64,000 bases of DNA. Origin: DAITBA01 sp036824005 (lineage in GTDB: Bacteria; Pseudomonadota; Gammaproteobacteria; Burkholderiales; Rhodocyclaceae). The number at the start of each line of letters is the position of its first letter. The first letter of the stretch is position 1. The notes below the pieces were generated by a model. It did not search any database, was not told the origin of the DNA, and was given only the letters and a program-made list of their open reading frames with translations. The translations under genes were made by a program, and so were the position numbers. The stretch lies in NCBI GenBank assembly GCA_036824005.1, contig DAITBA010000001.1:124001-188000 (forward strand), read 5' to 3'. Shown piece after piece: positions 1 to 7,741 of the stretch.

Positions 1-114
1 CACGATCACCTTGCGCGGCGTGCCGAGCTCGCCGCCGAGCACGCGGCGCACGAACGTCTTGCCCATGGAGCCGGTACCGCCGGTCACCAGAATCGTCTTG
101 CCTTCGAAGATCAT
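1..114 (-). CDS. UDP-GlcNAc 4,6-dehydratase/5-epimerase, WbjB/WbvB/CapE type (5' end only)
   Basis: Only the first 38 codons lie in the window; the gene continues past the left edge. The visible N-terminus has a Rossmann nucleotide-binding motif, TGGTGSMGKT, about ten residues from the start, as in the CapD/FlaA1/WbjB group of NAD(P)-dependent nucleotide-sugar dehydratases. The ATG at 112-114 overlaps the stop of the upstream reductase gene in an ATGA junction, so the two are translationally coupled. By family knowledge the enzyme would turn UDP-GlcNAc into a 4-keto-6-deoxy-L-hexosamine intermediate for the neighbouring reductase. The exact subfamily cannot be settled from so short a stretch. 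Confidence 0.75.
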   Translation of the reverse strand, partial: MIFEGKTILVTGGTGSMGKTFVRRVLGGELGTPRKVIV

Positions 115-986
115 TGCGGGTTTCCTCTTTCTCGTATTTCTTGCGCGAGCTCGTCGAGCATGGCGTCCCAGGACGGCGGGGCGTAGCCGGTGCGCGCGTT
201 GAAGCGGCTGCCGTCGAGGCGGCGATCGCACACGAAGCGCTCATCGCGCTCGATCGCGAGCTCGCGCCGGCCGAGCTTCGCGGTGAGCTCGGTGAGCAGG
301 ACGTACTTGGAGATCGGCGCCGACGCGACCTGCCACACGCCGGACAGGTCCACCCATTGCGTCAGCACGCGCTCGATGATGCGCGCCATCTCCGTGGTGG
401 TGAAGCCGGTGTAGAGCGCGCGGTCGAAGCCGCGGATGGTGCCGCGCTGGGCGAGATACCACTCGATCAGGCTCGCCTTGCGCGCGAGCTCCAGCCCGAT
501 GATCGAGGTGCGCAGCGTGACGCAGCCCTCGTCGCCCACTTCGCCCAGGTACTTGCTGATGCCGTAGAGATCCGTGGCATCGGCGACGTCGTCCTCGGTA
601 TAGCCGCCGCGGGTGCCGGCGAAGACGCAGTCGGTGCTGAGGTGCACCAGGCGCGCGCCGAGCATGCGGCAGGCGAGCGCGAGCCGGTGCGGCAGCAGCG
701 CGTTGATCTCCAGGCTCGGGATCGACTCCTTCGCCGTGGCCCGTTGCTTCACGATGCCGACTGCATTGATCACGGCCTGCGGCCGAAACTCCGACAGCAC
801 TTCGATCAGCCGGTCGGTCGCGCGCACGTCGATGCCGGCGTAGCTGTTGCCGGCATGGAACAGCCCATATGCCGCATAGGCGCCGAGATCCTGGCGCAGG
901 GTGACACGGGCGTCGTGGCAGGGCTCGAAATGGCGCAGCAGCCGGTGTCCCAGCATGCCGTCGCCGCCCAAGATCAGGATGCGCAT
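111..986 (-). CDS. RmlD/WbvR-like SDR, nucleotide-sugar 4-keto reductase
   Basis: A 291-residue extended short-chain dehydrogenase resembling dTDP-4-dehydrorhamnose reductase. The Rossmann motif GGDGMLGHRL is at residues 7-16, a serine/threonine segment HLSTDCVF lies mid-protein, and the catalytic YxxxK occurs as YGISK. It probably reduces the 4-keto intermediate made by the next gene. At 291 residues it has no C-terminal cupin domain, unlike the roughly 370-residue bifunctional WbjC/FnlB of L-FucNAc pathways, so it is closer to the WbvR type used for L-RhaNAc/L-QuiNAc. It overlaps the upstream glycosyltransferase by 13 bases and the downstream dehydratase by 4. The first ATG of the conserved fold (984-986) was taken as start. 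Confidence 0.8.
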   Translation of the reverse strand: MRILILGGDGMLGHRLLRHFEPCHDARVTLRQDLGAYAAYGLFHAGNSYAGIDVRATDRLIEVLSEFRPQAVINAVGIVKQRATAKESIPSLEINALLPHRLALACRMLGARLVHLSTDCVFAGTRGGYTEDDVADATDLYGISKYLGEVGDEGCVTLRTSIIGLELARKASLIEWYLAQRGTIRGFDRALYTGFTTTEMARIIERVLTQWVDLSGVWQVASAPISKYVLLTELTAKLGRRELAIERDERFVCDRRLDGSRFNARTGYAPPSWDAMLDELAQEIRERGNPQ

Positions 987-2212
987 GCGAGCCTCTCCTC
1001 CGCGATCTCGCGCAGCCAGCCGTCGAGCCGGTCCACCAGCATCTCGCGCTCGAAGTTGGCCTCGAAATAGGCGCGGCCGCGCGCGCCCATCGCCTCGCGC
1101 TCGCGCGGCTGCAGGCAGGCGAGCGCGAGCACCGCATCCGCGAGCGCCTGCGGGTCCTCCGCCGGCGCCGTGAGCCCGGCACCGGCCTCCTCCACCACGC
1201 GCGCGCCCTCGCCGTCCAGCGCCGCGACGATCGGCCGTCCGCAGGCGAGATAGGACTGCACCTTGGAGGGAATGGTGAGCGCGAAGATCGGCTCCTTCTT
1301 CAGCGTCACCAGCAGCGCATCGGCCATGGCGAAGAACTGGGGCATGGACTCGACGTGGTGACGGCCGAGGAGGTGCACGTTGCGCAGGCCACGGGTTCTC
1401 ACCTGCTCCTCCACCCACGGCAGCATGCGGCCGTCGCCGACGATCGCCCAGTGGATGTCGGCCTGCGCCTTGAGCTGCTCGGCGGCGGCGAGGATGGTGC
1501 CGAAATCCTGCGCGGCACCGATGTTGCCGGCGAACATGACGACGAAACCCGATGGCAGGCCCGCCTGCACGCGTGCATCGGGCGTCGCCCGCAGCGGCCG
1601 GTACAGCGCCTCGGCGCTGTTCGGATAGTAGAGGATGCGCTCCCGGCTCACGCCGAGCGCCTCGATCGGCGCGAAGAACGCGCGCGACTGGGCGAGGATG
1701 CGGTCGCAGCCGTCGTAGATCAGCCGCACCAGCTTCTCCACCCAGGCGAGCACCGTCGGCGAGCGCACCGCGCCGGTGGCCGACAGGCTTTCCGGCCACA
1801 GATCCTGCACCCAGAAGAGGATCGGCGCCCGGCGCAGGCGCTTCAGCCACAGCGCGGGCAGCCCAACGGTGATCGGCGAGGGCTCGTAGACCAGGATCGC
1901 GTCGTAGCGCCCGCGGCACAGGAACGGCCCGAGCAGCGTCGCGCTGCACGCGAACGAGAGGTAGTTGAGCGCGAGGGGCAGCGCGCCGCCGCGCCCGCGC
2001 GGCACGAGCGGCACGCGCCGCACGCGCGCGCCGTGGTAGTCCTCCGACGCGCGGCCGAGCAGGCCATAGCCGGGGAAGAACGCACCGCCCGGATAGTTCG
2101 GCTTGCCGGTGAGCACGGTCACCTCGTGGCCGCGCTCCATCAGCCCCCGCACCAGATCGTTGATGCGGAAGCTCTCGGGCCAGAAGTACTGGGTGATGAT
2201 CAGGATGTTCAA
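974..2212 (-). CDS. wbuB: GT4 glycosyltransferase, WbuB-like
   Basis: A 412-residue GT-B glycosyltransferase. The start (ITQYFWPESFRINDLV) and the following segment GHEVTVLTGKPNYPGG are typical of WbuB, the putative L-fucosamine transferase of O-antigen loci. The C-terminal GT4 domain contains a nucleotide-binding region around VMFAGNIGAAQDFGTI and a LLGRHHVESMPQFFAMADALL stretch. It is encoded between the genes for a 6-deoxy-L-hexosamine and another GT4 enzyme, so a role in adding an L-FucNAc or L-QuiNAc residue to the lipid-linked repeat unit at the inner membrane is likely. Donor and acceptor are inferred from family and context only. The start overlaps the upstream stop in an ATGA-type junction. 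Confidence 0.85.
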   Translation of the reverse strand: MNILIITQYFWPESFRINDLVRGLMERGHEVTVLTGKPNYPGGAFFPGYGLLGRASEDYHGARVRRVPLVPRGRGGALPLALNYLSFACSATLLGPFLCRGRYDAILVYEPSPITVGLPALWLKRLRRAPILFWVQDLWPESLSATGAVRSPTVLAWVEKLVRLIYDGCDRILAQSRAFFAPIEALGVSRERILYYPNSAEALYRPLRATPDARVQAGLPSGFVVMFAGNIGAAQDFGTILAAAEQLKAQADIHWAIVGDGRMLPWVEEQVRTRGLRNVHLLGRHHVESMPQFFAMADALLVTLKKEPIFALTIPSKVQSYLACGRPIVAALDGEGARVVEEAGAGLTAPAEDPQALADAVLALACLQPREREAMGARGRAYFEANFEREMLVDRLDGWLREIAEERLACAS

Positions 2213-3465
2213 TGCTCTACCACGTCCTCGCAGTGCGCCGCCGCGCCCGCCGTCGCGCCCGGCCGCGCGACGAGGCGCCGATAAATGGCGAGCATTTTCG
2301 CGGCATTCGCGGCGATGTCAAAGTTCTCCATGGCGAGCCGGTAGGCCGCCTCGCCCATGCGCTCGACCTCTTCCGGCCGGGTGCAGAAGTGCTCCACGGC
2401 GTCGGCGAGCGCCTTGGGGTCGCGCGCCGGAATGCACAGCCCGGTTTCGCCGTGAACGATGGTGTCCGGCTTCGGATCGGAGACGGCGACGATGCTCGGC
2501 ACGCGCGAGAACGCCGCCTCGAATACCGGCCGGCCGCATGCGTCGAGGTGCGAGGGAAAGCACAGCACGTCGAGCCCGTCATAGACTGCCTTCACGTCGG
2601 CCGTGAAGCCGATGAGCTTCACCCGACCTTCGAGCGCGTGCTCGGCGATGTAGCGCTCGAGATCGGCGCGCACGTCCGCCGCGAAATTGAAGCGCTTGAG
2701 CAGATAACCCTTCAAGCCGCGCAGCACCCGGGCGTTCTCGCCGGCGATCACGAACTCCACGTCCAGGCCGCGCTCTGCGCAGAGGCGCGCCGCCTCGATG
2801 AACTCGTAGATGCCCTTGAGCTTGAGCAGCAGGCCGACGAAGCCGATGCGCAGCCGCCGCCGGCCGGTGCCGGCGCGGGCCGGGCACGCGCGCGCCGCTG
2901 CCGGCGCGCCGGGAAAACCGTTATGCACGATCGCGACCGGCAGATCGGCCGGCAGGCTCTCGCGCACCGTGGTGTCGATCGCCACGAGCTGATCCACACA
3001 GCGGCCGACGAGCTCGCGCAGCAGCCGGCCGCGCAGCCCGATCGCCATCGGACGCTGCACCGAGCGCACGTGCATCACCACCGGGGCGCCGAAGAGCTTC
3101 TTGGCGAGCAGCGCCGCCGGAATCGCCGTCAACTCGTTGACGTGGACGATGTCGGGCCGGGGCCACTCGGCCTGCGCGGCCTGAAGGGCGCGCCGCATCG
3201 ACCACCAGAAGGAGAGCTCGCGCAGCAGCACGAGCCAGCGCAGCCCCCGGTAGTAGCCGTAGCGCGTGTTGTCGAACTGCGCGATGCCGCGCGTGGCGAT
3301 GACCGGAACTCCTTCGCGCGCGAGCATCTCCGGCACGCGTCCGCGCTGGCTGATCACGCGCGCCGCGACGCTCCCCGCCTGAAATGCACGCAGCATCTCG
3401 AGCAGGCTGCGCGAAGCGCCGCCGAAGGTACCGCTGGGGTGGATGTAGAGAACGGAAAGAGGCAC
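2209..3465 (-). CDS. GT4 family glycosyltransferase
   Basis: A 418-residue GT-B glycosyltransferase. The N-terminal domain starts LYIHPSGTFGGASRSL, the usual glycine-rich acceptor-side loop; the C-terminal Glycos_transf_1 domain runs from about residue 205 (RIGFVGLLLKLKGIYEFIEA) and contains HLDACGRPVFEAAFSRVPSI with the conserved ExxxxG-like donor region. GTG at 3463-3465 was chosen as start: homology begins there, and AAGGGA lies about 10 bases upstream. Reading further upstream enters sequence that belongs to the polymerase gene in another frame. It belongs to the O-antigen assembly set; the sugar transferred is unknown. Confidence 0.85.
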   Translation of the reverse strand: MPLSVLYIHPSGTFGGASRSLLEMLRAFQAGSVAARVISQRGRVPEMLAREGVPVIATRGIAQFDNTRYGYYRGLRWLVLLRELSFWWSMRRALQAAQAEWPRPDIVHVNELTAIPAALLAKKLFGAPVVMHVRSVQRPMAIGLRGRLLRELVGRCVDQLVAIDTTVRESLPADLPVAIVHNGFPGAPAAARACPARAGTGRRRLRIGFVGLLLKLKGIYEFIEAARLCAERGLDVEFVIAGENARVLRGLKGYLLKRFNFAADVRADLERYIAEHALEGRVKLIGFTADVKAVYDGLDVLCFPSHLDACGRPVFEAAFSRVPSIVAVSDPKPDTIVHGETGLCIPARDPKALADAVEHFCTRPEEVERMGEAAYRLAMENFDIAANAAKMLAIYRRLVARPGATAGAAAHCEDVVEH

Positions 3466-3482
3466 GGCGGCACGTCCCTTTG

Positions 3483-4760
3483 CTACGCGGTGCCCGGCGC
3501 TGCGCCCGACGCAGCCCGCGGGGCCGCTCGGCGCCGAAGGATCCGGGGCCTGCGCACGCCGGCGATGCCGGCGAGCAGCAGCCAGGTCACGAACAGCGCG
3601 ACCCACACGGACAGGTGAAAGAGCTGGATGATGCCGCCGCCGTTGAGCCAGGGCAGCGTCGCGAACGCGAAGTAGGTCGTCGCCATGGCGCAGATGATGG
3701 CGCGGCCCCGCTCCAGCGATGCGCGCATGAGCCGGTAGTTCCAGGCCACGACGAGCCCGGCGACGACGCCGGCGAGCAGGAAACCCGGCGAGCCGAAGGC
3801 GATCAGGCCCTCGGAGAACGGGGTGCCCGTGACCGTGTGACCGCCTTCGATGCCCTCCACCGGGTAGCCGACGAGCTGGGTGAGTAGGAGATCGTAATGG
3901 TAGGCGATCCATTCGACATAGTTTTCCTTGCTCACCGCGGTGAGCGCGGTGAGCAGCCTGTCGCCGATGGCAGGGAGCAGCGTGATCCAGTAATTGGGGA
4001 AAGGCTCGCCGTTGCGCTGCATGTCCCAGACCAGCCACGACACGTCACCCTGGATCACCGTGGCGCGGATCCAGAGCTGCTCGAGCACGTCCAGGAGCGC
4101 CTCGCCGTCGCGGTCGAAGAGCATGAACATGCCGACCAGCAGGGCAGGTACGCCGAGGGAAAAGCCTGCGGCACGGCGCACGGGCAGCCGCCAGTAAAGG
4201 ATGATCAGGCTCGGCAGGACGATCCAGATCGCCGTCGTCTTGAAGCCCCACCCCAGGCCGAGCGCGAAACCGATCACATAGTTGAGCAGGAGCAGGGCGC
4301 GGTGACGCCCGGATCTCCCTTCCCGGACGTACAGAACGGTGAGATAGGCGAGCAGCGCCGGCGCGAAGAACTTGGTTACCAGGTAAGCGAGCGCACCGCC
4401 CGCACCCAGCGTCGCACGGAACTCGCCCTTGCCCACCGCGGCGGTCAATACCTGGTATCCGCCGAAGCCCCACATGATCGTCAGCAGGAAGGCCATGTTC
4501 AGGGCGAGCACGAGGACGGCGGCGGTGCGGAAATCGGCCTGAAAAGCCGCGCTGCGCTGTATCTGCGGGGGCCGCGTGCGGCTGGACCGGGTCGCGAGGG
4601 CGAACACCGCAAGAAACGCCGCGGCGTAGGCAAGGTAGGCCGCCGAGGCGCCGTTCTCGTAGCCGAACTGGGCGACGGACACGCCGAAGGCGCCGTTCTC
4701 CATCATGATCAGCCCGGCGAGCGGGGAGAGCACGAAGAAGCCGAGGATGTACTTGACCAT
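3483..4760 (-). CDS. wzy: Wzy-like O-antigen polymerase (polytopic membrane protein)
   Basis: A 425-residue very hydrophobic protein with about ten predicted membrane segments, beginning with YILGFFVLSPLAGLIMM and ending with a cluster around FHLSVWVALFVTWLLLAGIAG. A large hydrophilic loop (roughly residues 220-320) with aromatic and acidic residues is the layout of Wzy polymerases, which join lipid-linked repeat units in the periplasm. Wzy proteins share little sequence, so the call rests on topology, size and position in a locus that also has wzx and wzz. The short arginine/alanine-rich tail after the last membrane segment is probably cytoplasmic. An alternative is another O-antigen or capsule membrane protein such as a ligase. 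Confidence 0.65.
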   Translation of the reverse strand: MVKYILGFFVLSPLAGLIMMENGAFGVSVAQFGYENGASAAYLAYAAAFLAVFALATRSSRTRPPQIQRSAAFQADFRTAAVLVLALNMAFLLTIMWGFGGYQVLTAAVGKGEFRATLGAGGALAYLVTKFFAPALLAYLTVLYVREGRSGRHRALLLLNYVIGFALGLGWGFKTTAIWIVLPSLIILYWRLPVRRAAGFSLGVPALLVGMFMLFDRDGEALLDVLEQLWIRATVIQGDVSWLVWDMQRNGEPFPNYWITLLPAIGDRLLTALTAVSKENYVEWIAYHYDLLLTQLVGYPVEGIEGGHTVTGTPFSEGLIAFGSPGFLLAGVVAGLVVAWNYRLMRASLERGRAIICAMATTYFAFATLPWLNGGGIIQLFHLSVWVALFVTWLLLAGIAGVRRPRILRRRAAPRAASGAAPGTA

Positions 4761-4827
4761 GCGCTCGAATGGGAGACCGGTGCTGTACGAGGCGTCGCCA
4801 CCGCCAGCGAGCCGGTCCTGGAGCTCG

Positions 4828-5988
4828 CTACAGGAACGTGGCGAGCAATTTCCGGATGCTCTTCAGCCTGTCGAACGTCCGGTACTGGTTCGGATAGTCG
4901 AAAAAGGTGCGCGTCGGCAGCGCCATGATCTCTTCGAATTCACGCGGCGTGAGGGCCAGCTTCTTGATCACGTACTCCTTGTCCTGCGCCATGCGGTCGG
5001 CGGGGAAGGTGTCGGCACGCAGCATCTCCTGGGCTTCGGCGCGGGCGAGCTGGCCGGAGCAGATCAGGTTCGAATAGTGGGCCTTGCGCTTGTCGATGTC
5101 GAACTTGCGCGGAAGGATGTAGGCCTGGAAGAAGCGGGTGTAGATGGATTCGTAGTGCTTGCCGCCGTAGTACACCCAGCCCAGCTCGCGCTCGATAGTC
5201 GCCATCGCCTCGGTCTTGTCGTAGTGGATGTAGTTGAGGATCGACACCGGGCGGATGCGTTTCACCGCCATGTAGTAGAACAGCTTCGCCAGCCCGAAGC
5301 GCGGATAGGTGCGCAGCGGCACCTTGCCGAAGCGCTTGTGCACCGCCTTGATGTACTTGAGGTCGTAGTAGCCGTAGCCCCACTTGAGCGGCATGGTGGC
5401 TTCGCTGATCACGTTCGTGCCCAGGAGCACGTGGCGGATGCCGTGCCGCGCGGCGACCTGGTAGAGGATCGCGAGAATGGCGTGATCGGTCGGCACCTCG
5501 CCGTCCGGCGTGCTGGCGTGAAGAAACGCGAGCTGCAGGTCGCGGAACTCCTCCCAGTCGATGACGTAGGTGTAGAGGTCGATGTCCAGCGTGCGCAGCG
5601 TCTTCTCGATGTTGGCGACCGCGAGCTCGGAGTTCCAGCCGTTGTCGAGATGCACCGCAAGCGGGCGCAGGCCGAGCTGCTTCACCACGTAGGCGACATA
5701 GGTGCTGTCCACCCCGCCGCTCACGCCGATCACGCAGTCGTAGGGCTTGCCGGCGCCCTCGGCCTTGATCTTCGCCACCAGGGCCGCGCGCGCCCGCTCC
5801 GCCTCGGCGCCCTCGAACAGCCGCGCGGCGACGAGCGCCTCGTAGCGGTGGCAGTGGTTGCATACGCCCTGGTCGTCGAAGACGATGTCCGGGTCGGTGG
5901 TGTCCAGGAGGCAGCGGGTGCACACCCGGGTGTGCGTGCCCGCCACGGCCTCGTGCGCGGATACCGGTTGCGCTTCTAGTGTTTCCAT
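4828..5988 (-). CDS. N-acetyl sugar amidotransferase (WbuX/WbpG/PseA type), set 1
   Basis: A 386-residue enzyme of the ATP-pyrophosphatase (PP-loop) superfamily. The loop SGGVDST is at residues 90-96, and two CxxC pairs before it (Cys23/Cys26 and Cys43/Cys46) make a small zinc knuckle. Homologues convert an N-acetyl group of a nucleotide sugar to an acetamidino group, using ammonia delivered by a HisH-like glutaminase and a HisF-like partner; both partners are encoded just upstream (6208-6969 and 8797-9444). The ATG at 5986-5988 was chosen because the conserved region starts soon after it; upstream codons are low-complexity. Given wbpB/wbpD/wbpE in the same locus, a 2,3-diamino-uronic acid is a plausible substrate, but this assignment is inference. 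Confidence 0.85.
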   Translation of the reverse strand: METLEAQPVSAHEAVAGTHTRVCTRCLLDTTDPDIVFDDQGVCNHCHRYEALVAARLFEGAEAERARAALVAKIKAEGAGKPYDCVIGVSGGVDSTYVAYVVKQLGLRPLAVHLDNGWNSELAVANIEKTLRTLDIDLYTYVIDWEEFRDLQLAFLHASTPDGEVPTDHAILAILYQVAARHGIRHVLLGTNVISEATMPLKWGYGYYDLKYIKAVHKRFGKVPLRTYPRFGLAKLFYYMAVKRIRPVSILNYIHYDKTEAMATIERELGWVYYGGKHYESIYTRFFQAYILPRKFDIDKRKAHYSNLICSGQLARAEAQEMLRADTFPADRMAQDKEYVIKKLALTPREFEEIMALPTRTFFDYPNQYRTFDRLKSIRKLLATFL

Positions 5989-6207
5989 AACGGTGGCAGG
6001 AGGTCCTGATCGAATTGCGGCGGAATGTTCAGCCCCTCTCGAGCCGCCGGCGGGGAGCGCGCAGGCACTGGCCGAACAAGGCAAACGCCTTGCAGGATGA
6101 CGAGAATGGTGAAAACCGGGAGTATACCCGGAGTCCCGGCTCCCCGGTCTGCCGGCTGCCCCGAGCGCGTCGCCGGACGCTAGCGTGCCCGCGCGCACGA
6201 TACGCCG

Positions 6208-6969
6208 CTACGGCAGCGCCTTCTCCAGCTCGGCCCGGCTCGGATAGCTGATCAGCACGGCGCGGTGCTTGCCGTGGAAGACGAACATGCTGCCGGCGGC
6301 CACCGCCGAGGCGCCGCCCTCCTTCACGGCGGCGGCGAAATCCTCGACCTTGCCCGCCCCGCCGCAGGCGATCACCGGAATCGAGACCCGCGCCGCGACG
6401 CGGCGGATGAGCTCGATGTCGTAGCCCTTCTGGGTGCCGTCACGGTCGATGGCATTGAGCATGATCTCGCCGGCACCCTTCTTCTCCATGGCGGCGGCAA
6501 ATTGGGCCGGATCGAGCCCGGTCGCCTTTCTGCCGCCGCGGACATGGACCTCGTATTTCCCGAACAGGCTGCGCTTGACGTCGATCGAGGCGACCACGCT
6601 CTGGCTCCCGACCGCATCGGCGGCGCGGCTCACCAGATCGGGATCCTCCACGGCCGCGCTGTTGATCGACACCTTCTCGACGCCGAGAGCGACCACCGCC
6701 TTGATGTCGTCGATCGTGCGCAGTCCGCCCCCATAGGCAAGCGGCATGAAGCACTCCTCGGCAATCTCGGCGAGCAAGCGCATGTTGGGCCTGGCGCCCT
6801 CGAGCCCGGCGGCGATGTCGAGGAAGACGAGCTCATCGACCTCCTTGTCGTTGAAGATCCGCACCGCGTTGATCGGATCGCCGACATAGGTGGGGTCGCG
6901 AAAGCGGACGGTTTTCACCAGTCCCTGGTTGCGCAGCAGGAGGCAAGGGATGACGCGGGTCTTGAGCAT
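6208..6969 (-). CDS. HisF-like amidation protein (WbuZ type), set 1
   Basis: A 253-residue TIM-barrel protein of the HisF family. It starts MLKTRVIPCLLLRN and keeps the phosphate-binding loops (GGGLRTIDDIK, CGGAGKVEDF). Asp11, a catalytic residue of imidazole glycerol-phosphate synthase, is Leu11 here, whereas Asp130 is retained. That pattern, plus the lack of any other histidine gene nearby, points to the WbuZ group that partners a HisH-like glutaminase and a PP-loop amidotransferase in making acetamidino sugars. It lies 219 bases upstream of its probable partner amidotransferase; a VapBC module separates it from the HisH partner. Confidence 0.85.
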   Translation of the reverse strand: MLKTRVIPCLLLRNQGLVKTVRFRDPTYVGDPINAVRIFNDKEVDELVFLDIAAGLEGARPNMRLLAEIAEECFMPLAYGGGLRTIDDIKAVVALGVEKVSINSAAVEDPDLVSRAADAVGSQSVVASIDVKRSLFGKYEVHVRGGRKATGLDPAQFAAAMEKKGAGEIMLNAIDRDGTQKGYDIELIRRVAARVSIPVIACGGAGKVEDFAAAVKEGGASAVAAGSMFVFHGKHRAVLISYPSRAELEKALP

Positions 6970-6990
6970 TGAGCATTCCTGTAGCGACTT

Positions 6991-7359
6991 TCACTGTCGC
7001 TTAAAGGCGAGTCCCATTTCGGCCGCGATGGCAGACAGGCGCTTATCGCGTGTCCACAGCAGCGCCGGGGCGGCTATCGCCACGGATGCGAGCAAGTGGG
7101 CATCGATGTAGGCGATGCCACGGCCCATGAGGCGGTGACGCTCGATCAGGAAAAGCACCTCGTCGTCATCTGCGGCCGGCAGGCGGGGCAATGCTCGCAT
7201 CAAAGAAAGCACGGTATCCCTGTTCCCGAGGTTGCCGCAGGCAAGCTCGCCGATGACAAAGGAGTGGGTGGCCACGCGATCTGAGTTGAGCGCGGCGGAA
7301 AGTTCCGCATCGGCGGAGCGCAGATGATCCACCCACACCGACGTATCCACAAGGATCAC
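6991..7359 (-). CDS. vapC: VapC-type PIN-domain toxin
   Basis: A 122-residue PIN-domain protein. The acidic residues expected for the Mg2+-dependent RNase site are present: Asp5 in ILVDTS, Glu38 in FVIGELACGN, Asp86 in YIDAHLL and Asp105 in TRDKRL, so the toxin looks intact. GTG at 7357-7359 is the start because it overlaps the antitoxin stop in a GTGA junction and gives the standard VapC N-terminus; a longer reading frame upstream is only the antitoxin gene in another phase. The pair sits in the transcription direction of the polysaccharide locus but has no obvious role in it, and probably arrived as a separate cassette. Confidence 0.9.
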   Translation of the reverse strand: MILVDTSVWVDHLRSADAELSAALNSDRVATHSFVIGELACGNLGNRDTVLSLMRALPRLPAADDDEVLFLIERHRLMGRGIAYIDAHLLASVAIAAPALLWTRDKRLSAIAAEMGLAFKRQ

Positions 7360-7553
7360 GGCTCGCGCCGGCGCACGATGTCCCGCAACTGCGGTTCCGT
7401 GCCCCCAAGCTGCGCCAGGCGCCTGGCGCTTTCGCGCTGGATCAAGGCGTTGAGCGCCTCGCGTAGCAGCGCGCTGCGCTCGGTGAGCCCGCTCAGGCGC
7501 TGAGCCTGATCCAGCAGTGCATCGTCCAGATTGACAGTGGTACGCATAGCCAT
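7356..7553 (-). CDS. vapB: VapB-type antitoxin (ribbon-helix-helix)
   Basis: A 65-residue protein with an N-terminal ribbon-helix-helix segment (MRTTVNLDDALLDQAQRLSG, then TERSALLREALNALI) and a charged C-terminus ending RDIVRRREP. This layout is typical of VapB antitoxins of the type II TA class, which bind and neutralise VapC and repress their own promoter. It is directly upstream of and overlaps vapC. The 188 bases between it and the acyltransferase stop (7742) would hold the TA promoter and operator; I see no clear palindrome there. Confidence 0.88.
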   Translation of the reverse strand: MAMRTTVNLDDALLDQAQRLSGLTERSALLREALNALIQRESARRLAQLGGTEPQLRDIVRRREP

Positions 7554-7741
7554 CCCCCTTCGTCTGATTCAATCTTATCACCGTTTGATGCGCATATCGG
7601 TGCTACGACCGCGCATGGACGTGCCTGGGTGACGTTCTCGGCAGGGGTGGCTCGCAGCTTGCTCCAGGCTCTCGGCGGCCGGGTCGGATCAAGAAAGCGC
7701 CGGGTCGCGGGTGGACGGGGTGCGAAGCACGACGTCTCGCC

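Noticed and set aside
2212..3618. A 468-codon open frame on the plus strand opposite the GT4 gene
   Set aside because: Low-complexity Arg/Ala/His composition and complete overlap with a recognisable glycosyltransferase on the minus strand.
6121..6126. TATACT on the minus strand in the gap ahead of amidotransferase set 1 as an internal promoter
   Set aside because: No TG extension and no recognisable -35 hexamer; too weak to report.
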